Shown here piece by piece: positions 26,701-39,900 of a stretch of 64,000 nt of DNA; the stretch's first letter is position 1; each line of letters begins with the position of its first letter. Where the stretch lies: contig NC_065921.1 of NCBI RefSeq assembly GCF_024586455.1, forward strand, positions 82,954,163 through 83,018,162, written 5' to 3'. Origin of the DNA: Bactrocera neohumeralis. Taxonomy: Eukaryota; Arthropoda; Insecta; Diptera; Tephritidae. The notes below the pieces were generated by a model that was given only the letters and a program-made list of their open reading frames with translations, did not search any database and was not told the origin of the DNA. Position numbers and translations under genes: made by a program.

Positions 26701-29700
26701 AAATTTGTATAACGGTAATATAACGTCCTTTTAATCTTAAAAAAATACAAAATTTTCAAAATAAAATTTGTATAACGGTAAATATAACATCCTCGATAGT
26801 ATAGTGGTCAGTATCCCCGCCTGTCACGCGGGAGACCGGGGTTCAATTCCCCGTCGGGGAGATGGATATGCTTTTTTTTAATTTTAAATTAGGAAATTCT
26901 GTTTGAAATTAAGTTTTTTTTTGCTTCTATCAAATAAAAACTTTATTTTTAATATATAAATAAAATTATTGAGTACTAATAGATGTATTATATTGTTAGA
27001 ATATAATATACTTATGTATATTAAATTGTTTTTAATTTTTTTAACCTTTGCAAGGCTGAGGATGAAACATTTTGGTAGTCTTACCTTCGACGAACCGACA
27101 TGGAAAAGGGAAACTGACATTGGCCCTGTCAACAAATTTGTGATAAGCTCAAAGTGTTTTGTCGATTGCTAAAGGTCTAATGATCTATTATATATTTGTT
27201 TTAGGTAACATAACGGATCGGCGTACAAGTGAGACTCTTAACCTAATCTAACCTCACTATGCAGATTTTCTTACAATGTTGTATATTTTCTAATAATATT
27301 TTAATTTTTTTGTTGTTTTTATTCTATTCACTTAATAATTTTTGTATTTTCAAACTACTGACCGACTTTTATTAGGCATTAAATAAACAAAAATTTAGCA
27401 TAGTCACGCCTACAATCGTAAAATAGTCGTGGCTATAAGGTCACAACAAATTCCATTGCACAAGTATACCCGTTTTCGCAGAATTTACATAAATTCTTCC
27501 GGTCTACGAAAACAAATTACAACACGTCAACATGGAGCACGCCATAAAAAATAAAATAAAATATGTATAAACAAAACAATTCTGGTAAAATCAATAAAAA
27601 AAAATACATAAAAAAACCGATGATACATATGTAATAAAAAAGTAATAAAAAATATTTGTGCGATTACTAATAAAAGTTTCATTGAAATTAATAACTTGTT
27701 TCATGGCAGCAGCGCATGCGCGCACACAGCGTGTCGCCTTTGACGACATTACATACTTATACGCCGGCGGCGGCAGGTTGGCACAGTGGCGACATATTGA
27801 ACGTCTGACTGCGTTATATTTTCGTTTAATTTTTTTTATTATTCGCTTTTTTTATTTTTCGTGTTTTTTTTTATTTTTCGTTTTTTTTTATTTTTCGTTT
27901 TTTTTTTTATTTTTCGTTTTTTTATATTTTTCGTTTCATTATTTTTTTTTACTTATTCATTTTATGTTTTATTTACTTCGATTAACGATTCATTTGTTGG
28001 TTACAACACATTCGTTGGCAAAAGTGCTGCTTTTTTGTTGTTTCCATTGGCACTTTACCGTATGAATTCGCGCATTAGCGATGCAAAACGCAAAAACGCA
28101 CTTTGAACAACAACAAACGTACATTCATATACAAAAATACAATATACATATATTACATGTTCATACATGCAGGTTCATGTACGTGTGTTCGGTGCGACGC
28201 GGTTCGTTTGCCACTCAACGATCCCGAAGGTGTGGAAAATATTAAACGTATGCAGTGCACAAATATTTACATTCAATTGACGACAATAAAAGTAATATAC
28301 TCTTATATATGCGTTTAAACTATTGCAACAATAGCAACAAATGTAGAAATTAATTCAGTTGGTGCACTGGAGAGTCGTTGATGCAGCCAGTGCACTATGC
28401 GCGTAGGTTAGGAAGCAGTGTGGTGCTATGCAGCGCTGCTGGTTGGTGCTAGGAAGGTGCAGGCATTCTTCAGAGTGCACTTGTGCAGTTCGGTGTTTGT
28501 GTATGTGTATCTTAACCGTTGCACTTTCGTACTTTTGGTTTTTTTTGGCGTGTTAGTTATGCATTCAACTGACTCAGGCGATGGTTAACTAACTGATTGA
28601 CTGATGATTACAGATATACATAAGTACATATACATATACATATGTATATGTTTATGTATATGTATGTACATATACTGAGTACACAAATATATTTTGTAAA
28701 TACTTATATATTAGGGTGGCTCAGAAACAAAAATAATATTTTTTCCATTTATGTGTTGAAAAATTGGTGGTTAGACAACTCAAAAAAATTCTAGCTAAGC
28801 AAGAGGCTTATAGTATTAGGGATCTGCACATTTGTCGGACCGTCGATATCGAACCACTATAGGATATACATATGTAGCTGCCATATAAACCGAACTAACG
28901 GAATAAAGTGCGAAAGTTTTTTTGTGAAGGGTTTCGGCGTAACTTGAACCGATTTAACTGAAATTTTTAGAGAGTCTTCTTTATCCTGAGTACCGTGTAC
29001 AAATGTGAGACATCCGTCTGCCACCGGCGGACACAGTGAAATATCTCATCCTTGATAGCAAGCTTTCATGGAAGCCGAATATCGAAAAGAGAACAAAAAA
29101 TGCATCAATTATCTTATACTGCTGTAGAGGAACCATTAGCAGAAGATGAGGTCTCTCACCGAAAGTGGTCCTCTGGCTCTACAATACCAAAGTCAAGCCC
29201 ATAATATTCTAAGGAATTTTTATGTGGTACTTGCAAAGAAACCACATAGTGCCCGTAGATACCGGAAGGTGCATTGCTGCGAAAGTTGCTGTCAGACTCA
29301 GAGAATCTGGATTCCTTCAAGAACACGTGTCTGAACACTCGGAAATCCTTCATCCCACGATCCGATCACGATCCAAACCGAGCTCTGGCGGCTCCATCTC
29401 TGCCCATTAACGAACGAGGAAGTTATGGGTGGGAAGAAGCCATTGAAGCAGAGGGGCAGTGAGATTCTTTCTGGATGGGTCAAAGCTTGAGAGAAAGGCT
29501 GGTGGAGGGATTTACTATCAGAAGCTCTCAATCAACTCCAGCTTCAGACTTCCTGACTAATGTAGTGTTTTCTAAACCAAGGTTACATCATTAGCAGCAA
29601 ATTTACAGCTCTGGAGTGCAGCTTGCTTCAGAGAAGATTAAGCGTTCGTTTTTATTTTTAGGTTAGAGTATACTATGTTGACTTAACTACTTTTGATGCT

Positions 29701-32700
29701 GGCGGATACTTCACAAATGTACCACATTCGTATATAATTACGAGTATAAATCAAATGCAGCGATTTTCGATAACACAAGCACACTGACTGTCTGTCTCCT
29801 CAGCGCAGACACACTCACACTTTAGCTTCACACCCACATATTTGCTCAGTACTGAAAAACGCAACACACACACTCATTTTGCTTTTCATCTGAGGTAGTT
29901 CTGAGGTAGTTGTAGCTTTAGCAATAACGTAAATCATCCGTAATTGTTTAAACATTCGTATTTGTAAAGAAATTAAGATTTATAAATAAACCGTATAATG
30001 TTTAATTAAGTGGCATATTTGGAGAAAATCATTACAAAGCTGTAACAAAGGAAAATCAGCGCGTAAATTTTCGTTTGAATTTTTCAACAATATATTTTTT
30101 TGTATAAATATGTGTGTACATGTGTATATTTGCGCGGCAGCCTTCAAAATTTGTTGGCATCAGACGTGACTAATGCAAAAACAAGCAACTTGCAAGTGAT
30201 TTGAGATGCACACGAGTGATTTATTGGCGCACACGTGACAGTCTTGAGTATAAAACGCATATTCAACATGATTGTGTTTATATATGCATATGTATATTTG
30301 TTGTTGTTTTTTTTTATTAAATTGTTAAAAAAATGTCTATAGTCGCTGTACTTGACAGCTTAAGCAAAAAAGCTGACGCCGCCGCCGACGCCACTGTGAC
30401 CGAAACGGATGCGGATACTGCTACACGTCACACATGCAAGCGCACTGTCACTGTTTTGGCAGCACTCATACGCAGCGCTGGACCTCATCAATCTTGGCGT
30501 TATGAATTTTGCACGCAACAGCATTGCGCTGTCATGCTGCCCTGTCACCCTCTCACCCTATGGGGCATAAACTTATAGCGGCGCTTCTATTTAAGCTTGT
30601 CTGTATTGCCTTGCTTGTTTGGCAAAAATTTCCACTACTGACATTTACACGACTTCTGCTTGTCGGTGTCACCACCACCCGCTGCCAAAAACGCGGAACC
30701 GTTGCAGCACTCCAATGTGCCACTTCAAAATCGGCACTTAAGTTCAGCTGTATTGGCGCTGTGTCGCTGTAGCGGCTGGTGCCTTGCGGCGACTTGTGCC
30801 ACCTGCGCTCCAGCAGCCGCACTTCAGGCAGCTTTTGAGCTACCAACAGCCGCCCCGCGTACAACCTGCCTTTAATTGCTACTCGTATTTGTTTGTGTTC
30901 GCTTATAATTAAGACAAAACGCCAATGGCATTTACAAATCGCTCCATAACAACGCTTAAGTACATATTTATTTGGCGAACAACATATTTAATCGCATAAT
31001 AAATATGGCCTTAAACAATTACTCAATCGTTTGTTATACAAACGCGCAGCCAATAAATTGTTACGTCTTTATTTGCGCTTATCTCATTCGGCTGTTGTAC
31101 GTATGTAAATATTTTGGTTGGCTCTCGAGCTTGTTTAGCATCTTAAGCTTTGAGAAATATATGTAGTGCATTTGCCGGCGAAGCGAAAAAAATTAAAAAA
31201 ATTATTATGTTTAGTAATTAGTTTTGACTGTTCTGTTGAACTTAGCTACAGATGACTTTTATTTTGCTAAGTTATATACAGTGTCTACCAATAGGGATGG
31301 CGGATAGTGTCCATTTCCACGACAGTCGGGTCTAAGTAACCGGAACGGACCCGGATTTTTAACCGGCCAAGGACTGTCAACTCGGTATCAAGCCTCAAAA
31401 TTACTTCAAGAATGTTTTCTGTCGCTACAACAACAACAACAACACCAAATTTGTGTCAAATTTTGTCAGTGTGTTCAGTAAGGTTTGTCATTTCATCATG
31501 CTACCTTGCACTTTGGTACAACGCTTGGCAATTGTTCCAAATGATAACGCAAATTCACGTTCTCAGGTGGCTACTGTAAGAGCTCTTCGCGCAAAACACT
31601 GTCGAAACCAGAAGTAAAACCAATGTCAGTCTCGAAATCCAACGCAGAATAACTCCTGCCAACAGTTCCTACTTCGGACTGAATAGACAATTGAGAAGTA
31701 ATGTGCTCCCTCGACGAACAAAGAGCAAACTCTGCACAGATGCATGGACGGTGACAATATCTGATGAGTTTGAGAAGTAATGTGCTCCCTCGATGAACAA
31801 AGACCAAACTCTGCAAATCACTCATCATCCCCGGCCCGATATGCGATACAGATGCATGGACGATGACAATATCTGATGAGTTTGAGAAGTAAAGCCCACT
31901 CTCGACGAACAAATACCAAATTCTACAAGTCACTCATCATCCCCGTTCTGCAGAGGCATGGACGAAGACAAGATCTGGTAAGTCGGCGTTACAAGTTTTC
32001 GAGGGAAAGGTTCTGCGGAAGATATGTGGTCCTTTGTGCAATGACAACGACGAATACCGCAGTCGATGAAACGATGAGCTGTACGAGATATGCGCCGACA
32101 TGACATATTTAGTTCAACGAATAAAGAGACAGCGGCTTCGCTGGCTAGGTCATGTCATCTGAATGAATGGAAACACTCCAGTTCTGAGAGTATTCGATGC
32201 AGTACTCGCCGGGGGAAGCAGCGGAAGAGCTTGACCTCCACTCCGTTAGAAAGACTAGGTGGAGAAGGACCTGGCTACACTTGTAATCTCCAATAGGCGG
32301 CAAACACCGAACAGGAAGCATGACTGGAGCGCTGTTGGAAACTTTTCAACGTCGTACTGAACAGTTGTGTCTCTCTGCGATGACAACATGACGAATTTTC
32401 CGTGTGGATTTGGCTGCACATTCCTCTAAGATTGTGTTGGCACAAAAACTGAAACGGCCGCCTTAACGCCTCTGGGTTATTTTCTCTGGGTAAGACAAAG
32501 ACTTACGCCAACCAACCAACAACGCTAGAGGTGCTCCAAGACAATATTCAGCGCAATCTCTGACCAAATAGAATAGTTTTCCATACAAGCACTTTATTTC
32601 GTTCGACCAGTTTGTATGGCAGCTGTAGCTTATAATAGTCTGATATCGTCGATTCCGACAAATGAGCAGCTTCTTGACGAGAAAAGAACGTTATCTCAAA

Positions 32701-35700
32701 AATCACTGAGTCACTTTCATATATACAGACGGAAATAGCTAAGTAGACTGAGCTTGTCACTTTGATCGTAAGTATATTTTACGCCAGAACACTGTTACAA
32801 ATTTCATGGATAACTGAATATACGGTGTTCACAGTAAAAAGGTTAGAGAGCTGGTTAATAAGATTGGAGTCTTAAAGAAAGGCATAGATCATATCTTGGC
32901 GTATCAAAGCCAAGCCTTCGCATTTGATGAAGAAAATTTTTGCTTTGCCACGAAGATAACGCGCCGGGTCGCTCAGCTTGTATTCCGACACATAAAATGA
33001 AGGATTAAAACTAAGAACTAATCTTCTACCCAATAAAGAAGCAGAATGAGTTTCCTACCAGCATACGCCGGTTTTGGTTACTACTTCTTCCTTCACTTCC
33101 TTCACAAGTACAAAAAGTGGCTCGCTGACGAAAGATTTCACTTAACTGAGGGGCTGAAGATAGAAACAAACGATTATTTTGAAGGCCTTGAAACTACACA
33201 CTATCGAAACATTAACGCAATGTTGGAGCATCGTTATTATAAGTGCTTAACACTAGATTGAGGTTAAGTTGAAGAATAAAAACAAATTTCCTTAAACAAA
33301 TTGCCATTATTAAACCAAGGACTTGTCTGTTCTTCCAGTTAAACAGCAGTGACCTACACTTACACTCACAAATACAAATGTCACTTTAAATAAATAAATA
33401 TTATTTTTCATGCTACACTTACACATCACACTTTCACTTATCCTGGCTTGTTGATGAACTGCACACTGATCAAGAAAAGTCCTTGAGATCAACTACTTGC
33501 GAGGTCACTTTCACTATAAACACTATAAATTATAGCGGTTTTTTTCATATATTTTATAAAGGCCTAAGCAACACGTTCTTATTTCACAACACTTCCCGTC
33601 ACGATCATATCACAGCGCTAACTAAAATACTTAGTTCTTGATTACTAGAAGTTTCAAGTTGCAATATCAACGCACACACACATAAAAAAGGGAGAAACGT
33701 ACTCTCAGTAGCGTATATACATATGTATGTATGTATGCCTGTATATATTAGCAATATATTTAAATATTTTAAGTACTTAGTAAGTACTGATTTGATTACT
33801 CGCTAGCGCTACCGCGGTTGTTGTCCGCAAATTAGACGTTCTAAATGCTCATTGCGGTGTTAAAGGTGCTCAAGAGCAATAATTAACACTGAAATTATAC
33901 ACATACATATGTATGTAGTGTATGTATTACAACCGCGTTTAATTAACAAATACATGCGCACGTGCGCTTTTTTTTACTTCAACTGTCTGTGTGTGTGTGA
34001 TGTATTAAGCTTTGATTTCGTATAAAAATAGCATTTGTTGATGGATCGCACTTTTTAGATATTTAAATGTTATTTATACGCGTAATAAAATGTGACCTAT
34101 GTTCCAGGAATATATACCTATGTAATGTGTGTATATATTACTTTTTTTCGAATATTTCTGAACGAAAAATTCTCGAAATTTTCGTATTTTCTGCCAAGTC
34201 ATGCTGTCTAATGCATTTAAGCTGTTTGGCCATGTGAGTTCTTCATTTGTCGTGTCATGCTGGCAGCGTTGTGGATTGTTTAATATCAAGTTGGTTATAA
34301 TTAAGTATTTAGTAAATCACCCACTCATTGAAGTAAGGGACTTTTTCAAAACAGAGAAAGCAAAAAAAAGGAAAACTCATGAGGGAGCAATTGGCTTCAA
34401 ACAGCAGCAAGTGCTGTTTTTTGCTATATAGTTGCTCACGTTGACACTATACGAGGACATTTCGCCAAACAACCCGTTCTACAAACCCGAATTTTAAGTG
34501 AAATTTTGAAAAAATCGATTTTTTTTATATTCCGATTCTACATACATACAAAGACTTATCCGGTTCTTATCTGCTCAAAAATCGAATTTTGACAGGCCAA
34601 AAACGACCACATTTTTATAAAAAAAATTGTTTTTTTGTAATGTCGCCATTATGTTTATTTTTGATTTGATCGAAGAATATCTTCTAGCTTAACGAGATTT
34701 TTTTCCTAGAGGCCGAAATCACTGCAGCAGTGCAGGAGTGGAGGAGGAGCACTGTGAGATTTCGTATAAATCAATAAAACTGTAATTAATTTTTTCAAAA
34801 ATTTCACTATGTATTCTTGAAAAATTGGCTAGGTTATGTCGTCCGAATGAATAAAAACATTCCAGCTCTGAAAGTATTCGACCCAGAACCCGCCGGGGGA
34901 AGCAGAGGAAGGGGAAGACCTCCACTCCGTTGAAAAGGCGAGGTGGAGAAGGACCTGGCTACACCTGGAATCTCCAATTGTCGCCAAACAGCGAAAAGGA
35001 AAACGACTGCCGTGCTGTTGTCAACTATAACCGAGTAAGCGGTGTCAAAAAAGAGACTTTAAATGAATGTCAAAAGCTTGTAAAAATTTTGGCTTTAAAA
35101 ATATATACACACGCTTCAGCAAGAATTACAAAGATAAAATATGAATGTCAAAACGCTCAGTTGCCAGTGTGATCGTTTCCAAGAGTTGTATCTAAGTGGA
35201 TCTGCAATAGAAGTTTCGATAATTTGGATCTCTCACGTTCGTTTCTGGACTGTCTAACAAAAATCGCTCGGTTCCTCACAAAGTTTAGGGAAGGCGATTG
35301 TAAATAAGGTTGTCTAACAAAAAATAGGTGAAGAGATAGTCTTTAACCCATTTCTTGGCTAGAGAATACTTTCGAAAATATTACATATCGAAGGATAAAA
35401 AATTGTTTGGGGGAAAAAAATTTGGGAGAAAAATATTTGGGAAATTATTCATTAAATTGTTTTTAAAATTTGGGATTTTTTTTTTTTTTGGGATTTGTTT
35501 TCTCTATTAAAAAATTGTCTAATAAAAAATAGGTGAACAGATAGTTTTACCCCATTTTTTGGGAAGAGCATACCTTCGAAAATATTACTTATCGAAGAGT
35601 AAAATAAATGTTTTGGGAAAAAAAATTGGGAAATTATTTTCCAAATTTGAGAAATTTTTTTTGTGGGATATTTTTTCTCTATTAAAAAATTGTCTAAAAA

Positions 35701-36872
35701 AAATTGATGAAGAAAAAGTTTTGAAAACGTTTTTGGAAAGAGAATACTTTCGAAAATATTACATATCGAAAGATAAAAAAATGTTCGGGGAATTTGGGGG
35801 AAAAATATTTGGGAAATTTGGCAATTTTTTTTTGGGTATTTTTCTGAGCGTAAAAATTTTGCTCCGTATATAGAAAATTTAATGTTTGTAGCCCAAGCAC
35901 TTAAATTATTCGCCATTTGATCAATCAATTTAAAAACTTTTGAAATATGTACATTAGAGCGGGTCCATTTTTTTTTTACTTCAAAATCACGTATGCAGGA
36001 AATGTTCTATAAATTATTCTGAACTACTTTGCCTCAGAAACTATGCCTCTAAAGCTGTTATCGAGTCAGCGATTTTTAAGCCGAATCTAAATAATCGGTT
36101 GTCTGGGAGCTATGTGATATAGCTATCTGCTCTCGCTGAATCCGAGAAATGTTCAAAAGAATATCAAAATGAATCAGGGTATTAAATTTCAATTAGATAT
36201 GTACATATGTCAAAAAGCGGCAAACAATTTTTATGATCTCAAAAAATTAAACAACATTTAAAAAATCACTGACTCGACACCGATTTTAGAGCCATAGTCT
36301 CTTACGCAGAGTTGTCTAGAATGAGCCGTAGAACATTTCCCGCATAAGCAGTTCCTTTTTTGGGCTCCCTGGAAATCGACCAGCTCTAATGTGCTCTAAC
36401 AAACATATATTCACAAAAACTCTAATTTTTTTCAAAACAGAATGTGTTGTGAATCACACAAGAAAGAAGATCCGGGTTAAACTTGTCACAGCAGTTATTG
36501 TTACTACTTTATCTTGAATGCTTAGAGAAGCAAACATTTGTTTATCAGTAGTACATAGTTGTTTTTGCAATTATGACGTACGAAAACTTTTATGGAGTGT
36601 CACTTAGTAAATGATGAGGAGCATTTGTTGTTAATCGAGTCTAAGTTTATTGCTTTCTGGTTTCACAAAAATGAGGGGGAAAAATGATAATATTTAAACT
36701 AGAATTGTAGTAAATAAAACAAATATCTAGAAACTAAAGAAAAAACGCAAATTGTAATATTGAAAGCTGAAATTTTGAACTAATTATAGTCATTTAAATA
36801 CAAAAAAAAAATATTTAAAAAAATTAAAAAAAAAAAATATTTAAAAAAAATTAAAAAAAAAATTTAAAAAAA

Positions 36873-36911
<39 letters not shown>

Positions 36912-39900
36912 AAAAAAAAAAAAAAAATTAAAAAAAAAAAAATTAAAAAAAAAATTTAAAAAAAATTAAAAAATAATTAAAAAAAATTAAAAAAATTAAA
37001 AAAAAATTTAAAAAATCTTACTAAGTTCGTGAAAGAATTTAATATTTCGCAACAACTCTTTACAAAATTTTTCGAACTACTTTAAATAATTCGCCGCTGC
37101 ATTTTTAACTTCAAGTGCCTTTTTTCCAATTTTTTTTCCAAAAAATACCACAAACAATTTGAAATAAAAAATAAAAGAAAAAAAATTGCCGACGTAAACA
37201 ATTTTTTCATCAATCAAAAATAGCACTAATAGCACAGAGTTGACGCGAAAGGCGCTTGGCGCTGACTGGTACACGTTTTTTTTTCATTATAATTATTCTT
37301 TTATTTTTCAATTTTGCTTTTTTTACTCTTCAGCTTCAAGCATTTAATTTCTTAAATATTTTCGTTGTAGATTTTTTGCCACTTAAGTGTGCGCTTAGCA
37401 AAAAAAAAAAAAACAAAATATAAATATAAGCTTTTTGGACAACATTTTAGAGCGTTGCTCGGGGATGGCAACAACAAGCGACACCAAAAAGATTAATTGA
37501 AAAGAAACAGTTAGTTTCTGTAGAGGTTAAGAATAAGTTATGCATAGAAGTCAGAAGAAAAACAAAACAAGGTGGCACAAATACAAATGCGTAGATACAA
37601 ATGAATGCTCATGCCTTGCCAGCGAGCGTCAGGTTTATCAGCCGACAAATCGAATGGTACAAAAATCAAGCGAATGCGCGTGTAAATAAAGTATATGGAA
37701 AACAGCTGTTTTTGAGCGCCACTTGAGGAGAGTTAAAGAGAAGTGTGTGTTTGCAGAGAGCGCGAGCGTTAAGGTATAGAGAGAGCAAGCATTAGGGGTC
37801 AGAGAGCAAGAGAGTGATAAAATTGCGAATTAAAAATACAACAGTGCGCGAACAAACGATCTTTGAGTACAGTTATGTTGTCGCTCCGCCTGCACTTTTA
37901 TGCGCAGTTTGGTTGGTGTAATTTCAAGTCCTCGATAGTATAGTGGTCAGTATCCCCGCCTGTCACGCGGGAGACCGGGGTTCAATTCCCCGTCGGGGAG
38001 TCATAATAAGTAGTTTCTTACTTTTTTTTTAATTGAGTACTATTTTACTTTAATAATATATATTTTTTTTTAATTATATACGGATGTTTTTAAGAAATAA
38101 TATATGAACTAATATAACATATGTAAAAATTTACGAATATTTTTTTATATATCAATTAATTATATGCAAATAGTGTATAGTATAGTAAATAAATAGTGGA
38201 ACCCTAAGGTAGAAATTAGAATTATTATACGTTGGAATGTCGTTTTCTATTTTTTTTTTTTTTTTCAAACTATTAAATTCAATTAAAAAGAATGAGTTAG
38301 CAAAAGAGTAATGTTGACAACTTAATAAATATTTGATGCTTATCTATGCACGTAGTGTTTACTGTAATGATTTTGAGTGTCGATATAATGTATTTACAAT
38401 TCCCAATACATATTTGTTCAAATAACGGGTGATCCAAGTAGAGTTACTTTTTCAATAGTTTTTTTTACAGATCACGCGTGTGTTGTGTCAAGTTGTTATG
38501 GTCCACATAATCAGCCTACTGAGCGTACAATTCGTAAGACCATCAACCATCTTGAGACTGGGCTCTTGAAAAGTTCTATGAAGATCCGACTTTTTCGAGC
38601 CAAATTTTGTTCAGCGAATAGACCACGTCCAGTACGCAGTAAAGACCTTCGATCTGCAAATGCGACATCGCTTCGTTCTATGGGCTCTTGAAAAGTTCCC
38701 AGAATAGCTGACGTTTTCGAGCCAAATTTTGTTCAGCGATGAGGCCCACTTCTGGCTCAATGGGTATGTAAACAAGTAAAATTGTCGCATTTGAGGCGAA
38801 GAGCGATCTGAAGAGATTCAAGAGGTGTCATTTCTTCCAGAAAAATGTGGGACGGTGGAAACATCGATACATATTTCTTTAAAAATGATATCAATGATTA
38901 TGTAACCGTCAATGGCGACCGTTATAGCGCCAGGATAACCGTCTATTTGGTGCTCGAAATTGAAGCTGGTGATCTCGGCGACATTAAGTTTCAACAAGAC
39001 GGCGTCACTTCTCACACATCGCATCAATCAATGGATTTATTTAGAGAACACTTCGGTGAATTTCACGATCTTGGCCACCAAAATCTTGTGATATCACACC
39101 GTTAGACCTTTTCCTGTGAGGATATGTAAAAAAGTCAATGCAGACAATCCCGCTTGGATTCAGGTCTTGGAGCTAAACATTACGCGTGTCATTCGTCAGT
39201 TACCAGTCGAAATGCTCGAACGAGTCAAAATTGGACTCAACGGATCGACCATCTGAGACGTAGCTGCGACCAAAATTTGGAATAGTTAATCTTCAAACCA
39301 TTAATGCCAAAGAATGTGGTTTCGAATTAATAAAAAAAACCGTTAAATTTGAAGTTTCTGTGTTTTTCTTTAAGAAAGTAGGGAACCTCGCAAAATATTT
39401 CGAATAGTACAATTTGCTTTAGTTGGCATCACCGATATTTACAGTGAGATATGAAATCGAGTTTTTATGCCTAATCACTCAATTAGCGCGTAGACAATAT
39501 CGTTATCACACTAAAATGTCTTATCAATACTCGTAGTTGTTGGTGTAAATTATTGCGAGCAATTATGAAATTGCAAAATATTGATTATTTTGTATTTACA
39601 AATAATTGAAGTGGTCGATGATTAGAAAATCGATAAAATATCTTCATCGGAAATAAAAACAAAAGGGTTTCCACCTGGTAATAATACTCGTATAAGAAAA
39701 AAATTATATATTCAAACTAAAAACCTTAATTTCAGTTGGACCGAAACTACATACCCTTCACAAATAGGAAATATTCCTTAAAATAACTTGTTATTTATCG
39801 GTCAATTTGTATGGCAGCTATATGCTATAGTGATCCGATCTTAACAATATTTTCGGAGATTACACCAACACTTTAGACAATACTTCATGCAAAATTTGGT

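Noticed and set aside
27658..28065. 135-codon frame with long Phe runs
   Set aside because: It is produced by the TTTTTCG simple repeat and is not membrane-protein coding sequence.
30333..30875. Ala/Thr-rich frames on both strands
   Set aside because: GC-richer stretch with open frames in several phases, none with a recognised motif or splice context.
35452..35928. 158-codon minus-strand frame
   Set aside because: It is a by-product of the 175-205 bp tandem repeat; the 'protein' repeats in step with the DNA.
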